Of a stretch of DNA of 5,432 nt, positions 1-5,432 are shown piece by piece. The DNA is from Oscillospiraceae bacterium (lineage in GTDB: Bacteria; Bacillota; Clostridia; Oscillospirales; Acutalibacteraceae), in NCBI GenBank assembly GCA_021640185.1, contig JAJXDX010000096.1, positions 1,783-7,214 on the forward strand. The letters run 5' to 3'. Numbering within the stretch: the first letter of the stretch is position 1; each line of letters begins with the position of its first letter. The translations under genes and the position numbers were made by a program. The notes under the pieces were generated by a model. That model was given only the letters and a program-made list of their open reading frames with translations. It was not told the DNA's origin and did not search any database.

Positions 1-291
1 CGCCTGAGCGTCACGTTCGCGGAACTCGTGTACACCGGCCTGTGGTTCTCCCCGCTGCGCGAGGCGCTGTCCGCCTTCGTCGACAAAACGCAGGAAAAAG
101 TCACCGGCAAGGTCAAGTTGAAACTGTACAAGGGCAACATCATCAAGGCGGGCATCTGGAGCCCGAACTCGCTCTACAGCGAGGAGATCGCCACCTTCGG
201 CGCCAGCGATTTCGATCAGACCGACGCCGGCGGGTTCATCGAGCTTTTCGGCCTGCCGACCAAGGTGCAGGCGATCGTCGACGGCAAGTGA
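1..291 (+). CDS. argG: Argininosuccinate synthase, C-terminal part (5' end outside window)
   Basis: The enzyme joins citrulline and aspartate with ATP to make argininosuccinate, the penultimate step of arginine synthesis, in the cytoplasm. Only the last 96 codons are present; the reading frame is open from base 1 to the TGA at 289-291. Recognisable C-terminal family motifs are the segment VYTGLWFSPLREAL (residues 10-23 of the fragment), followed by FVDKTQEKVTG, LKLYKGNIIKAG, LYSEEIATFG and the closing FIELFGLPTKVQA. These belong to the C-terminal oligomerisation region, so the ATP-binding N-domain cannot be assessed. argH follows after 19 bases on the same strand, the usual argGH order, which supports the call and suggests co-transcription. 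The ATG at 28 is internal, not a start. Identification is by recall of the family's C-terminus. Confidence 0.95.
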   Translation, partial: RLSVTFAELVYTGLWFSPLREALSAFVDKTQEKVTGKVKLKLYKGNIIKAGIWSPNSLYSEEIATFGASDFDQTDAGGFIELFGLPTKVQAIVDGK

Positions 292-297
292 TCCGAC

Positions 298-303
298 AGG
301 AGG
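298..303 (+). promoter_or_regulatory. Ribosome binding site of argH
   Basis: A full AGGAGG lies 7 bases before the ATG at 311, in the short argG-argH gap. It fixes the argH start and indicates independent ribosome loading inside the operon. Confidence 0.85.
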
Positions 304-310
304 ACGCACG

Positions 311-1693
311 ATGGCACAAAAGATGTGGGCGGGCCGGACGGGCGGCGTGACCGATACGGCGGCGGACGAACTCAACTCGTCCATCCGTTTCGACAGCCGG
401 ATGTACCGGGAGGACATCACGGGCAGCATGGCGCACGCCATGATGCTCGGCGCACAGTCCATCATCGCCAAAGCGGAGGCCGATCAGCTGATCGACGGGC
501 TGCAGGGCATTTTGGACGATCTGGACAGCGGCGCGCTCGCGATCGATCCGTCCTGCGAGGACATCCATATGTTCGTCGAGCAGGAGCTGACCGCCCGCCT
601 CGGCGACGTCGGCAAAAAGCTGCACACCGCCCGCAGCCGCAACGATCAGGTCGCGCTGGACATCCGCCTGTATCTGCGCGGGCAGATCGATCGGATCTGC
701 ACACAGCTGCGCGGTCTGGCCGGCACGCTCGCCGACCGCGCGCAGGAGCACAAAAACACGATCATGCCGGGCTACACCCACCTGCAGCGGGCGCAGCCGA
801 TCACGTTCGGCCACCATCTGCTGGCCTACGCGATGATGCTTTTGCGCGACATCGACCGTCTGGGGGACTGCCGCTGCCGCATGAACGTGTCCCCCATCGG
901 CTGCTGCGCCCTTGCCGGGACGACCTACCCGACCGACCGCGCGCTGGAGGCGCGGCAGCTCGGATTCGACACCATCGCGCTCAACAGCCTCGACGGCGTG
1001 TCGGACCGCGATTTCGGCATCGAACTGCTCTCCGCCCTCGCGACGCTGATGATGCACCTCTCCCGCTTTTCGGAAGAGCTGATCCTGTGGTCCAGCTGGG
1101 AGTTCTCGTTCATCGAACTGGACGATGCCTACACCACCGGTTCCTCGATCATGCCGCAGAAGAAGAACCCGGATATGGCGGAGCTGGTGCGCGGCAAGAC
1201 CGGCCGCGTCTACGGCGATCTCGTCAGCCTGCTCACCGTGCTCAAGGGGCTGCCGCTGGCCTACAACAAGGACATGCAGGAGGATAAGGAGAGCCTGTTC
1301 GACGCGGTCGATACCGTGCAGCTGTGCCTGTCGGTGTTCACCCCCATGATCGCGACCATGCACGTGCGCGCGGAGAATATGCGCCGCGCCGCGCAGACCG
1401 GCTTCATCAACGCCACGGACCTCGCAGACTATCTGGTCGAAAAAGGGCTGCCCTTCCGCAGCGCCTACAAGCTTTCCGGTCAGCTCGTCGCCGAATGTCT
1501 GCGCACCGGGCAGGTGCTGGAAACGCTCCCGCTCGATACCTACCGGCAGTTCTCCCCCCTGTTCGACGAGGACGTCTACGCCGCGATCGATCTGGATGCC
1601 TGTGTCCGCCGCCGCACCTCGGCGGGCGGCACCGGCCCGGCGTCGGTGGACGCGCAGATCGCATTCGTCCGCAGCGCCATCCAAACGGACTGA
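311..1693 (+). CDS. argH: Argininosuccinate lyase
   Basis: This enzyme cleaves argininosuccinate to arginine and fumarate, the last step of arginine biosynthesis. It belongs to the fumarase/aspartase superfamily and works as a cytoplasmic homotetramer. The 460-residue length matches full-length bacterial ArgH (about 460). Family motifs appear in order: an N-terminal KMWAGR start (residues 4-9); HTARSRNDQVALD with His105; the PGYTHLQRAQP block with His157, the conserved catalytic-region histidine; SPIGCCALAGTTYPTDR; NSLDGVSDRDF; and the superfamily signature GSSIMPQKKNP (277-287), whose serine loop closes over the substrate. The C-terminus keeps the VRRRTSAGGTGP motif. The ATG at 311 is supported by the AGGAGG 7 bases upstream and by the typical N-terminus. 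The gene is intact, with no missing key residue seen, and ends at a terminator shared with the convergent MATE operon. Confidence 0.98.
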   Translation: MAQKMWAGRTGGVTDTAADELNSSIRFDSRMYREDITGSMAHAMMLGAQSIIAKAEADQLIDGLQGILDDLDSGALAIDPSCEDIHMFVEQELTARLGDVGKKLHTARSRNDQVALDIRLYLRGQIDRICTQLRGLAGTLADRAQEHKNTIMPGYTHLQRAQPITFGHHLLAYAMMLLRDIDRLGDCRCRMNVSPIGCCALAGTTYPTDRALEARQLGFDTIALNSLDGVSDRDFGIELLSALATLMMHLSRFSEELILWSSWEFSFIELDDAYTTGSSIMPQKKNPDMAELVRGKTGRVYGDLVSLLTVLKGLPLAYNKDMQEDKESLFDAVDTVQLCLSVFTPMIATMHVRAENMRRAAQTGFINATDLADYLVEKGLPFRSAYKLSGQLVAECLRTGQVLETLPLDTYRQFSPLFDEDVYAAIDLDACVRRRTSAGGTGPASVDAQIAFVRSAIQTD

Positions 1694-1702
1694 CATCCAC
1701 AC

Positions 1703-1751
1703 AAAAACGGCCTGCCGTCTGCAAAAGCAGAGGCAGGCCGTTCATTTTTTT
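1703..1751. terminator. Bidirectional intrinsic terminator between argH and the MATE operon
   Basis: Bases 1706-1722 pair with 1727-1742 to form an 11-bp stem, a single bulged G, then a further 5 bp, closed by an AAAA loop. On the + strand the stem is followed after two bases by seven T (1745-1751), terminating argGH. On the - strand the same stem is followed by five T (complement of 1703-1707), terminating the MATE operon, whose stop codon is only 12 bases before the hairpin. The whole 60-base gap between the two convergent stop codons is taken up by this element. Confidence 0.92.
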
Positions 1752-1753
1752 GT

Positions 1754-3097
1754 TCATCCGCTCTTTTTGCACCGCAGCACGGCGAATGCGATCAGGCAGA
1801 TCAGCACGGACAGCAGCGAACCGGCCGCGCTCGTCAGCCCCATGGGGAACAGCGTTTCCGGAAACAGCCGGGCAGCCAGATACGCCCCCGGCACACGCAC
1901 CAGTGTGATCGATGCGATGTTGTGCATGAAGGACAGCCCGGACTTCCCGCAGGCGCAGAAATAGCCGCTGAAGCTGAAATGGATCCCGGCGAACACGCAG
2001 TCCCAGATATACCCGCGCAGGTACTGCCCACCGAAGCGGATCACCCGCGCGCCGTCCGCCGCGCTCCCGTCCGTGAACAGGGCAACGATCGGCTCGGCTG
2101 CAAACTGCGCGACGGCCGCGGCGATCAGCCCGAACCCTACGGCGATCATCACGGCATACCGCAGCGTCGCGGCCGCCCGTTCCGGCCGTCCGGCGCCGAT
2201 GTTCTGCGCCCCCAGCGCCGAAACGGCGGACAGCAGCGAGGACGGCACCAAAAACACGAAGCCGATCACTTTTTCGACGATGCCGACCGCCGCCGCCTGA
2301 TCCAGCCCGCGCCGGTTGGCGATGACCGTGATCAGGATGAACGCGATCTGGATCAGCCCGTCCTGCAAGGCGATCAGCGCGCCGATCCGCAGGATCTTGC
2401 CCGTCACGGAACGGGCAGGCCGCAGATCCTCCCGGCGCAGGACGATGCTCTTGCGCCGCACGATCGCGATCAGCGACACGGCGACGCTGATCGCCTGCGA
2501 TACGGTCGTGCCCAGCGCCGCCCCGGCCGGCCCCAAATGCAGCGCGCCCATGAACAGATAGTCCAGCGCGATGTTGGCGGCACACGCCACCACGACGAAT
2601 ATCATGGGGCTTTTGCTGTCCCCCATGCCGCGAAAGACCGAGCTGATGACGTTGTACGCCGTGATGAACGGGATCCCGAGGAAGCAGATCGTCAGATAGG
2701 CCACCGTCCCGTCCACGGCCGCCGCCGGGGTGGACATGACCGAAACGATCGGCCGGACGAGGAGCAGCAGCACGCCGGTCAGCACGACGGAAACGATCGC
2801 GAACAGCACCGCGCTGTTGCCGGTGTCCTGCGCCGCGCGCCGGCGGTCGCCCGCGCCGACGGCCTGCCCGATGCTGACCGTCGTCCCCATGGCCAGCCCG
2901 ACGAGCATGACCGTGAGCATATGCATGACCTGCGAGCCGACGGAAACGGCCGTGGTGCTGGCCACGCCCTCGAACTGCCCGATGATGAACAGATCCGCCA
3001 TGCCGTAAAGCGTCTGCAAAAAGTACGACAGCAGGTAGGGCAGCGAGAAACGCACCAAATTATCGAACACACTGCCGCTCGTCAGATCGTTTTTTAT
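1754..3097 (-). CDS. MATE-family efflux transporter, apparent ATA start
   Basis: This is a polytopic inner-membrane exporter of the MATE family (NorM/DinF/MepA type), which expels cationic drugs or metabolites using a Na+ or H+ gradient. Substrate and coupling ion cannot be read from the sequence. From the proposed start the protein has 447 residues (family about 440-460) and about 12 hydrophobic segments in two halves. Typical motifs are SLPYLLSYFLQTLYGMAD (18-35), GLAMGTTVSIGQAVGAGD (67-84), RGMGDSKSP (156-164) and, in the second half, LGAQNIGAGRPERAA. The conventional start is GTG at 3070, but this GTG encodes the Val of the N-terminal motif DLTSGSV, which many MATE proteins carry after Met-Lys. 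Reading upstream in frame gives KNDLTSGSV preceded by ATA at 3095-3097, 8 bases after a strong GGAGG. GTG 3070 has no good Shine-Dalgarno sequence. The gene is last in a three-gene operon and overlaps the preceding 98-codon gene by 38 bases (11 bases if GTG is used). Family confidence is very high; the start is uncertain. Confidence 0.95.
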   Translation of the reverse strand: MKNDLTSGSVFDNLVRFSLPYLLSYFLQTLYGMADLFIIGQFEGVASTTAVSVGSQVMHMLTVMLVGLAMGTTVSIGQAVGAGDRRRAAQDTGNSAVLFAIVSVVLTGVLLLLVRPIVSVMSTPAAAVDGTVAYLTICFLGIPFITAYNVISSVFRGMGDSKSPMIFVVVACAANIALDYLFMGALHLGPAGAALGTTVSQAISVAVSLIAIVRRKSIVLRREDLRPARSVTGKILRIGALIALQDGLIQIAFILITVIANRRGLDQAAAVGIVEKVIGFVFLVPSSLLSAVSALGAQNIGAGRPERAAATLRYAVMIAVGFGLIAAAVAQFAAEPIVALFTDGSAADGARVIRFGGQYLRGYIWDCVFAGIHFSFSGYFCACGKSGLSFMHNIASITLVRVPGAYLAARLFPETLFPMGLTSAAGSLLSVLICLIAFAVLRCKKSG

Positions 3098-3356
3098 CGG
3101 CCGTCCCTCCCCTCTTCGTCATTTTCCGGATGGCACAAAACAGCAAGACCGCCGCCGCAAGGCAGAGCAGCGCCGCACCGCCGTAAGCCGCCGCCATGAT
3201 CCGATAGCCCCAAAACACGGCGCGTCCCCCGGCAAAAAGCAGCACCGGCTGTGCCGCGGCCTTTGCCGCGCACGCCGCACAGCACACGGCCGCATAGATC
3301 CCGGCCGCGCCGAATATCCCTCCGGCCGCGCCAAGGATCGCTCTTTTTTTCGTCAA
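3060..3356 (-). CDS. Small two-pass membrane protein of unknown function (98 aa), TTG start
   Basis: I do not recognise this protein. Read from the TTG at 3356-3354 it has 98 residues: a short basic N-terminus (MTKKR), a hydrophobic Ala/Gly/Cys-rich segment at about 6-31, a second segment at about 53-76, and a strongly charged tail (RKMTKR, then DKKRSDER). This predicts two membrane spans with both ends in the cytoplasm. CC at 25-26 and Cys29 cluster at the end of the first span. The start is chosen because its TTG overlaps the TGA stop of the upstream gene (TTGA at 3353-3356) and reading from it gives exactly the basic-then-hydrophobic pattern. The open frame continues upstream to 3575, but that part is a shadow of the upstream gene. 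Only a weak GGAG lies about 11 bases before the start, so translational coupling is likely. Its 3' end holds the ribosome site of the MATE gene. It could be an accessory subunit of either neighbour; that is inference. Confidence 0.72.
   Translation of the reverse strand: MTKKRAILGAAGGIFGAAGIYAAVCCAACAAKAAAQPVLLFAGGRAVFWGYRIMAAAYGGAALLCLAAAVLLFCAIRKMTKRGGTADKKRSDERQCVR
3106..3112 (-). promoter_or_regulatory. Strong ribosome binding site of the MATE gene
   Basis: The - strand reads GGGGAGG here, within the purine run GAGGGGAGGGA. The GGAGG core (3110-3106) is 8 bases from the ATA at 3097-3095 but 35 bases from the GTG at 3070-3068. It therefore decides in favour of the upstream non-ATG start. 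It lies inside the coding sequence of the preceding small membrane protein. Confidence 0.75.
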
Positions 3357-4015
3357 CTCAACGTCAGCTCCGTTCCGATCCCGTCCAAATAGAAAAACGG
3401 CGCGCCCGCCCGGTCGAAGGCCATGTCGCTCTCGGCCCGCGCGAACTCGTCGATCGCCCGCCGCAGTCTTGCGGGCGTATACATCAGCCACTGCGTCGGC
3501 AGACGGTCGTCCTTGTCCGCCAGCGCGTTCCACAGCGATACCGAAAAATAGCTGCAATTGTGCAAAAATGTCCACCGGTCGCTGCGGGCGAGGAACGCCT
3601 CGATCGTGCGCAGCTGCCCCTCGTCGATCGGCATGGCGATCGACCGTCTGCCCGCATAGCGGCCGTACTGCCGGATGAACGCCGGCTCCAGATCGTAGTA
3701 CAGCCCAAAATGTCCGCCGATCGCCCAGACCGAAACGGTCAGCTGCTCGCCGGGAGCCAAAACGCGGTCATTCAGCCGGACGGGATGGTCGGTGCGGTTG
3801 TCCAACGCCGCCCACGCGTGCCCCAGCGACGGGACGAACAGCTCGCTTTCGCCCGCGCCGTCGAACGCGGTCACCGAAAAGAGCAGCCCACCGTCCGCCG
3901 CCGCGCTCCGGCGCGTGCCGGTGCGGTAAACGTGCAGATCAAGCAGCAAAAACAACAAAAACAGCGCCGCCGCCCCCGCGGCCGCCGCAGCGATGATCCC
4001 CGCTTTTTTCTTCAC
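3353..4015 (-). CDS. Membrane-anchored protein resembling papain-like (NlpC/P60 or LRAT-like) cysteine hydrolases
   Basis: The protein has 220 residues starting at GTG 4015-4013, 8 bases after AAAGGGGG. Residues 2-4 are lysines, followed by one hydrophobic helix at about 5-27, so it should be anchored with residues 28-220 outside the membrane. The outer domain carries LGHAWAALDN (64-73; His66), a segment GEQLTVSVW (89-97), GHFGLYYDLE (101-110), then HNCSYFSVSLWNAL (152-165; Cys154). A His in an early beta strand with a GHAW-like motif and a later NCS-x-F...WN helix recalls Clostridia proteins that I associate with circularly permuted papain-like thiol hydrolases, in which His precedes Cys. 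That assignment is from memory of motifs, not a search. No lipobox is seen. It is the first gene of an operon with a small membrane protein and a MATE exporter. A start at ATG 4174 is rejected because that reading frame would run through the terminator and promoter at 4046-4130. Confidence 0.8.
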   Translation of the reverse strand: MKKKAGIIAAAAAGAAALFLLFLLLDLHVYRTGTRRSAAADGGLLFSVTAFDGAGESELFVPSLGHAWAALDNRTDHPVRLNDRVLAPGEQLTVSVWAIGGHFGLYYDLEPAFIRQYGRYAGRRSIAMPIDEGQLRTIEAFLARSDRWTFLHNCSYFSVSLWNALADKDDRLPTQWLMYTPARLRRAIDEFARAESDMAFDRAGAPFFYLDGIGTELTLS

Positions 4016-4023
4016 GCGTTCTG

Positions 4024-4031
4024 CCCCCTTT
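4024..4031 (-). promoter_or_regulatory. Ribosome binding site of the anchored hydrolase-like gene
   Basis: The - strand reads AAAGGGGG, ending 8 bases before the GTG at 4015. With the promoter just upstream it leaves an untranslated leader of only about 25 bases and fixes the GTG as the start. Confidence 0.75.
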
Positions 4032-4045
4032 CGACGATATGTTCC

Positions 4046-4074
4046 ATTATACCGCCTGCCGCCACCCCTGTCAA
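4046..4074 (-). promoter_or_regulatory. Perfect-consensus sigma-70/SigA promoter of the three-gene operon
   Basis: On the - strand a TTGACA (4074-4069) and a TATAAT (4051-4046) are separated by exactly 17 bases; both hexamers match consensus in all positions. Transcription should begin near 4038-4040, about 25 bases before the GTG start. No operator-like inverted repeat overlapping the hexamers was noticed, so strong and possibly constitutive expression is expected; that is inference. Confidence 0.9.
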
Positions 4075-4092
4075 TGCAGACAGGCCGGCCTA

Positions 4093-4130
4093 AAAGGAAA
4101 AGTCCCCTCCGCCCGATCGGGCGGAGGGGA
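4093..4130 (-). terminator. Intrinsic terminator of the SipW-type surface protein gene
   Basis: Bases 4103-4130 are a perfect 28-base palindrome (14 + 14), GC-rich, folding as a 12-bp stem with a GATC loop. On the - strand it is followed by CTTTTCCTTTTA (4102-4091), a T-rich though interrupted tail. It begins 19 bases after the TAA of the surface-protein gene. On the + strand no T-run follows, so it should act mainly in the - direction, insulating the next operon's promoter. Confidence 0.88.
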
Positions 4131-4149
4131 ACGTGATCAGATCGGAGAA

Positions 4150-5421
4150 TTACGCCTTGACGACGGTGTACCAATCGCCGTTCTGCACGACTTCATAGCC
4201 ATCCGGAACGACGATCTCGCCCTCGCCGGTCTTGGCATTGGACGGATCGAACTGATAGAAGGTGCCGCCAGTGACCGTGATCACACAGCCGGTGCCATCT
4301 TGGCAGTTGAGCGTCCACTGGGGATCGCCCTTGAACGTGCCGCCCTTGATCTCGACGGTGCCGCCCGCATTGTAGATGCAGCTGTTGCCGGCCTTGCCGA
4401 TGAACGTGCCGCTCTCGATCGTGACCTTGCCGCCATGATCGACCGTTACGGCAGTAACACTGTCCATGCCGCCGGAGGCATCGATCGTACCGTTGCCGGT
4501 GATGACCAGATCGCCGCCAGCGGTAACATCGATCACCGACTGGTAACCGTTCGTGGTCATGGTATGACCGTTCAAGTTGATGGTGGTGGCATATCTCACG
4601 AACCAGCCGAAAGAACGCGCCGCGTCAGCACCCAGCAGGATCGAGGGGTTCTGTTTTTCCAGCTCGTCATAAATGACGTTGCCCGTCCCGTTGGCATCAA
4701 CGCCGGCAAGCGGATACGGAACTTTTTCGTCATACTTCTCGTCGAAGCTGTCCCTTTCGTGGCTGGCCTGCGTTGCATTCACTGCCAGATCGAAGCGGAT
4801 CCACGGAGCGCCATAACTGCCGCGCACGTTCGGATCCCAGTTCGCCTCATTGCCGACATCGGTGGGCATATACACGACGAACGCCAGATAGTCCGCCGAC
4901 TCGGCATCGCCCTCTGCAGGGAGCAGCGTGCTGTCCTTGGTATAGCTCTTATAGGACACGATATTGTTTGCAACGGCCGCGATCGCGTCCTCGCGGTCAG
5001 CATACGTACCATCGGCGGCGTTCTTGCCCTCGGCGATGCCGATCTTCAGATACTTGGACAGCAGAATCTGCTCGCCTTTGCTGTTTTTCGCATACTGATA
5101 CTCGAAGGTGTTGATGGTGTTCAGTCGATACTTCAGCGCCAAATTGCCCTGATTGATCACTTTCAGGTAAACGACCTCGGTATGTCCCGGCTCCCACAAG
5201 GTCTCTTCGGAGAAAAGCGTGGCGTCCTTCGCATCAACATACTTTTCGCCGTTCCAATACTGGAACCCGACCTTCAGGTTACCGGCTTGGATCTTGTTGA
5301 CGCCCGTGCTCGCGGTATCCGTGAACCACGCAAAGGTGGAACCGATCAGCATCGCGACGCACGCGACGATCGCCAGCGCGCTGGTCAGCAATGCCCGTTT
5401 GGTGGATCTGCTGTTTGTCAT
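4150..5421 (-). CDS. Secreted SipW-type (TasA/camelysin-like) surface protein with C-terminal beta-helix
   Basis: The protein has 423 residues. Residues 1-31 form a signal peptide with a basic start (MTNSRSTKR), a hydrophobic core (10-27) and the pattern GSTFAWFTDTAS at 27-38. This is the hallmark of SipW-dependent signal sequences found on TasA and camelysin-like proteins, with cleavage expected near A31. The following region (about 40-215) fits a TasA-like beta domain: NKIQAGNLKVG, WEPGHTEVVYLKV (76-88) and NQGNLALKYRL (90-100). After a linker, about 280-388 shows regularly spaced beta-helix rungs at roughly 281, 305, 333, 356 and 381, the last three ending SGTF, GGTF, GGTF. The tail (404-421) has the VPDGYEVV...WYTVV form common at the end of Clostridia surface proteins. 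Extracellular location and a matrix, fibre or adhesion role are inferred; no catalytic motif is seen. Three cysteines (348, 373, 379) sit in the helix part. No sortase motif is present. No signal peptidase gene is in the window. GC content is visibly lower than in argH. Confidence 0.88.
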   Translation of the reverse strand: MTNSRSTKRALLTSALAIVACVAMLIGSTFAWFTDTASTGVNKIQAGNLKVGFQYWNGEKYVDAKDATLFSEETLWEPGHTEVVYLKVINQGNLALKYRLNTINTFEYQYAKNSKGEQILLSKYLKIGIAEGKNAADGTYADREDAIAAVANNIVSYKSYTKDSTLLPAEGDAESADYLAFVVYMPTDVGNEANWDPNVRGSYGAPWIRFDLAVNATQASHERDSFDEKYDEKVPYPLAGVDANGTGNVIYDELEKQNPSILLGADAARSFGWFVRYATTINLNGHTMTTNGYQSVIDVTAGGDLVITGNGTIDASGGMDSVTAVTVDHGGKVTIESGTFIGKAGNSCIYNAGGTVEIKGGTFKGDPQWTLNCQDGTGCVITVTGGTFYQFDPSNAKTGEGEIVVPDGYEVVQNGDWYTVVKA

Positions 5422-5428
5422 GGTTTTT

Positions 5429-5432
5429 TCCT
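5429..5432 (-). promoter_or_regulatory. Ribosome binding site of the surface protein gene (cut by window edge)
   Basis: The - strand reads AGGA eight bases before the ATG at 5421, separated by AAAAAACC. The site may extend past the window end. It supports this ATG, which also begins a normal signal peptide. Confidence 0.6.

Noticed and set aside
236..1702. Long open frame (488 codons) on the - strand across argH
   Set aside because: It is antisense to a certain argH gene, with an Arg/Gln/Ala/Asp-rich composition typical of GC-rich shadow frames and no recognisable motif or ribosome site.
1922..3199. Long open frame (425 codons) on the + strand across the MATE gene
   Set aside because: It is antisense to a clear MATE transporter; its translation is a His/Arg/Asp/Gln-rich low-complexity shadow with no family features.
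3242..3300. Short GC-rich inverted repeats within the small membrane protein gene
   Set aside because: They are imperfect, short and inside Ala/Gly-rich GC-rich codons, as expected by chance; no T-run follows.
3357..3575. Upstream part of the small membrane protein frame (from ATG 3575)
   Set aside because: It lies inside the hydrolase-like gene in another frame, is Arg/Gly-rich, and the membrane-protein character begins only at TTG 3356.
3251..4093. Open frame (280 codons) on the + strand across the hydrolase-like gene
   Set aside because: The opposite strand has a promoter, ribosome site, membrane anchor and conserved-looking motifs, whereas this frame is Arg/Pro-rich without any of these.
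4131..4149. Possible operator or binding site between the surface gene stop and its terminator (TGATCAGATC)
   Set aside because: It is only a short GATC-containing string next to the terminator palindrome; no repeat or second copy supports a binding site.
4016..4174. N-terminal extension of the hydrolase-like protein to ATG 4174
   Set aside because: The extension would cover the promoter (4046-4074) and the neighbouring terminator (4103-4130) and overlap the 3' end of the surface-protein gene. GTG 4015 has a ribosome site and is followed directly by KKK and a membrane helix.

Overview
The window looks like chromosomal DNA from a GC-rich member of the Firmicutes, most likely a Clostridia/Oscillospirales-type gut anaerobe. 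The basis is strong AGGAGG-type ribosome sites, a consensus TTGACA/TATAAT promoter, GTG and TTG starts, and a SipW-type (TasA/camelysin-like) surface protein next to GC-rich housekeeping genes. The lineage is inference; no marker gene here fixes it.

Region 1 (1-1693, + strand) is the end of an arginine biosynthesis operon: the last 96 codons of argG (argininosuccinate synthase), then after 19 bases a complete argH (argininosuccinate lyase). Together they convert citrulline and aspartate to arginine and fumarate. A hairpin at 1703-1751 with T-runs on both sides ends argH and also the convergent operon.

Region 2 (1754-4074, - strand) is a compact three-gene operon behind a perfect-consensus sigma-70/SigA promoter (TTGACA, 17 bp, TATAAT). 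In order of transcription it encodes (a) a 220-residue membrane-anchored protein with a His...Cys arrangement resembling papain-like NlpC/P60 hydrolases, (b) a 98-residue protein with two membrane segments, starting at a TTG that overlaps the previous stop, and (c) a MATE-family multidrug/metabolite exporter. The conserved MATE N-terminus and its Shine-Dalgarno sequence point to an ATA start codon, 27 bases upstream of the first conventional start. The combination of anchored putative hydrolase, small membrane protein and exporter is the least explained part of the window.

Region 3 (4093-5432, - strand) is a separate transcription unit with a secreted surface protein: a SipW-type signal peptide, a TasA/camelysin-like beta domain and a C-terminal beta-helix of about five rungs. 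It ends at a perfect 28-base palindromic terminator. Its promoter and any sipW-like signal peptidase gene lie outside the window.

No tRNA, rRNA, CRISPR array, insertion sequence or phage gene was seen. Coding density is high, and the only gaps between genes (1694-1753 and 4016-4149) hold terminators and a promoter.
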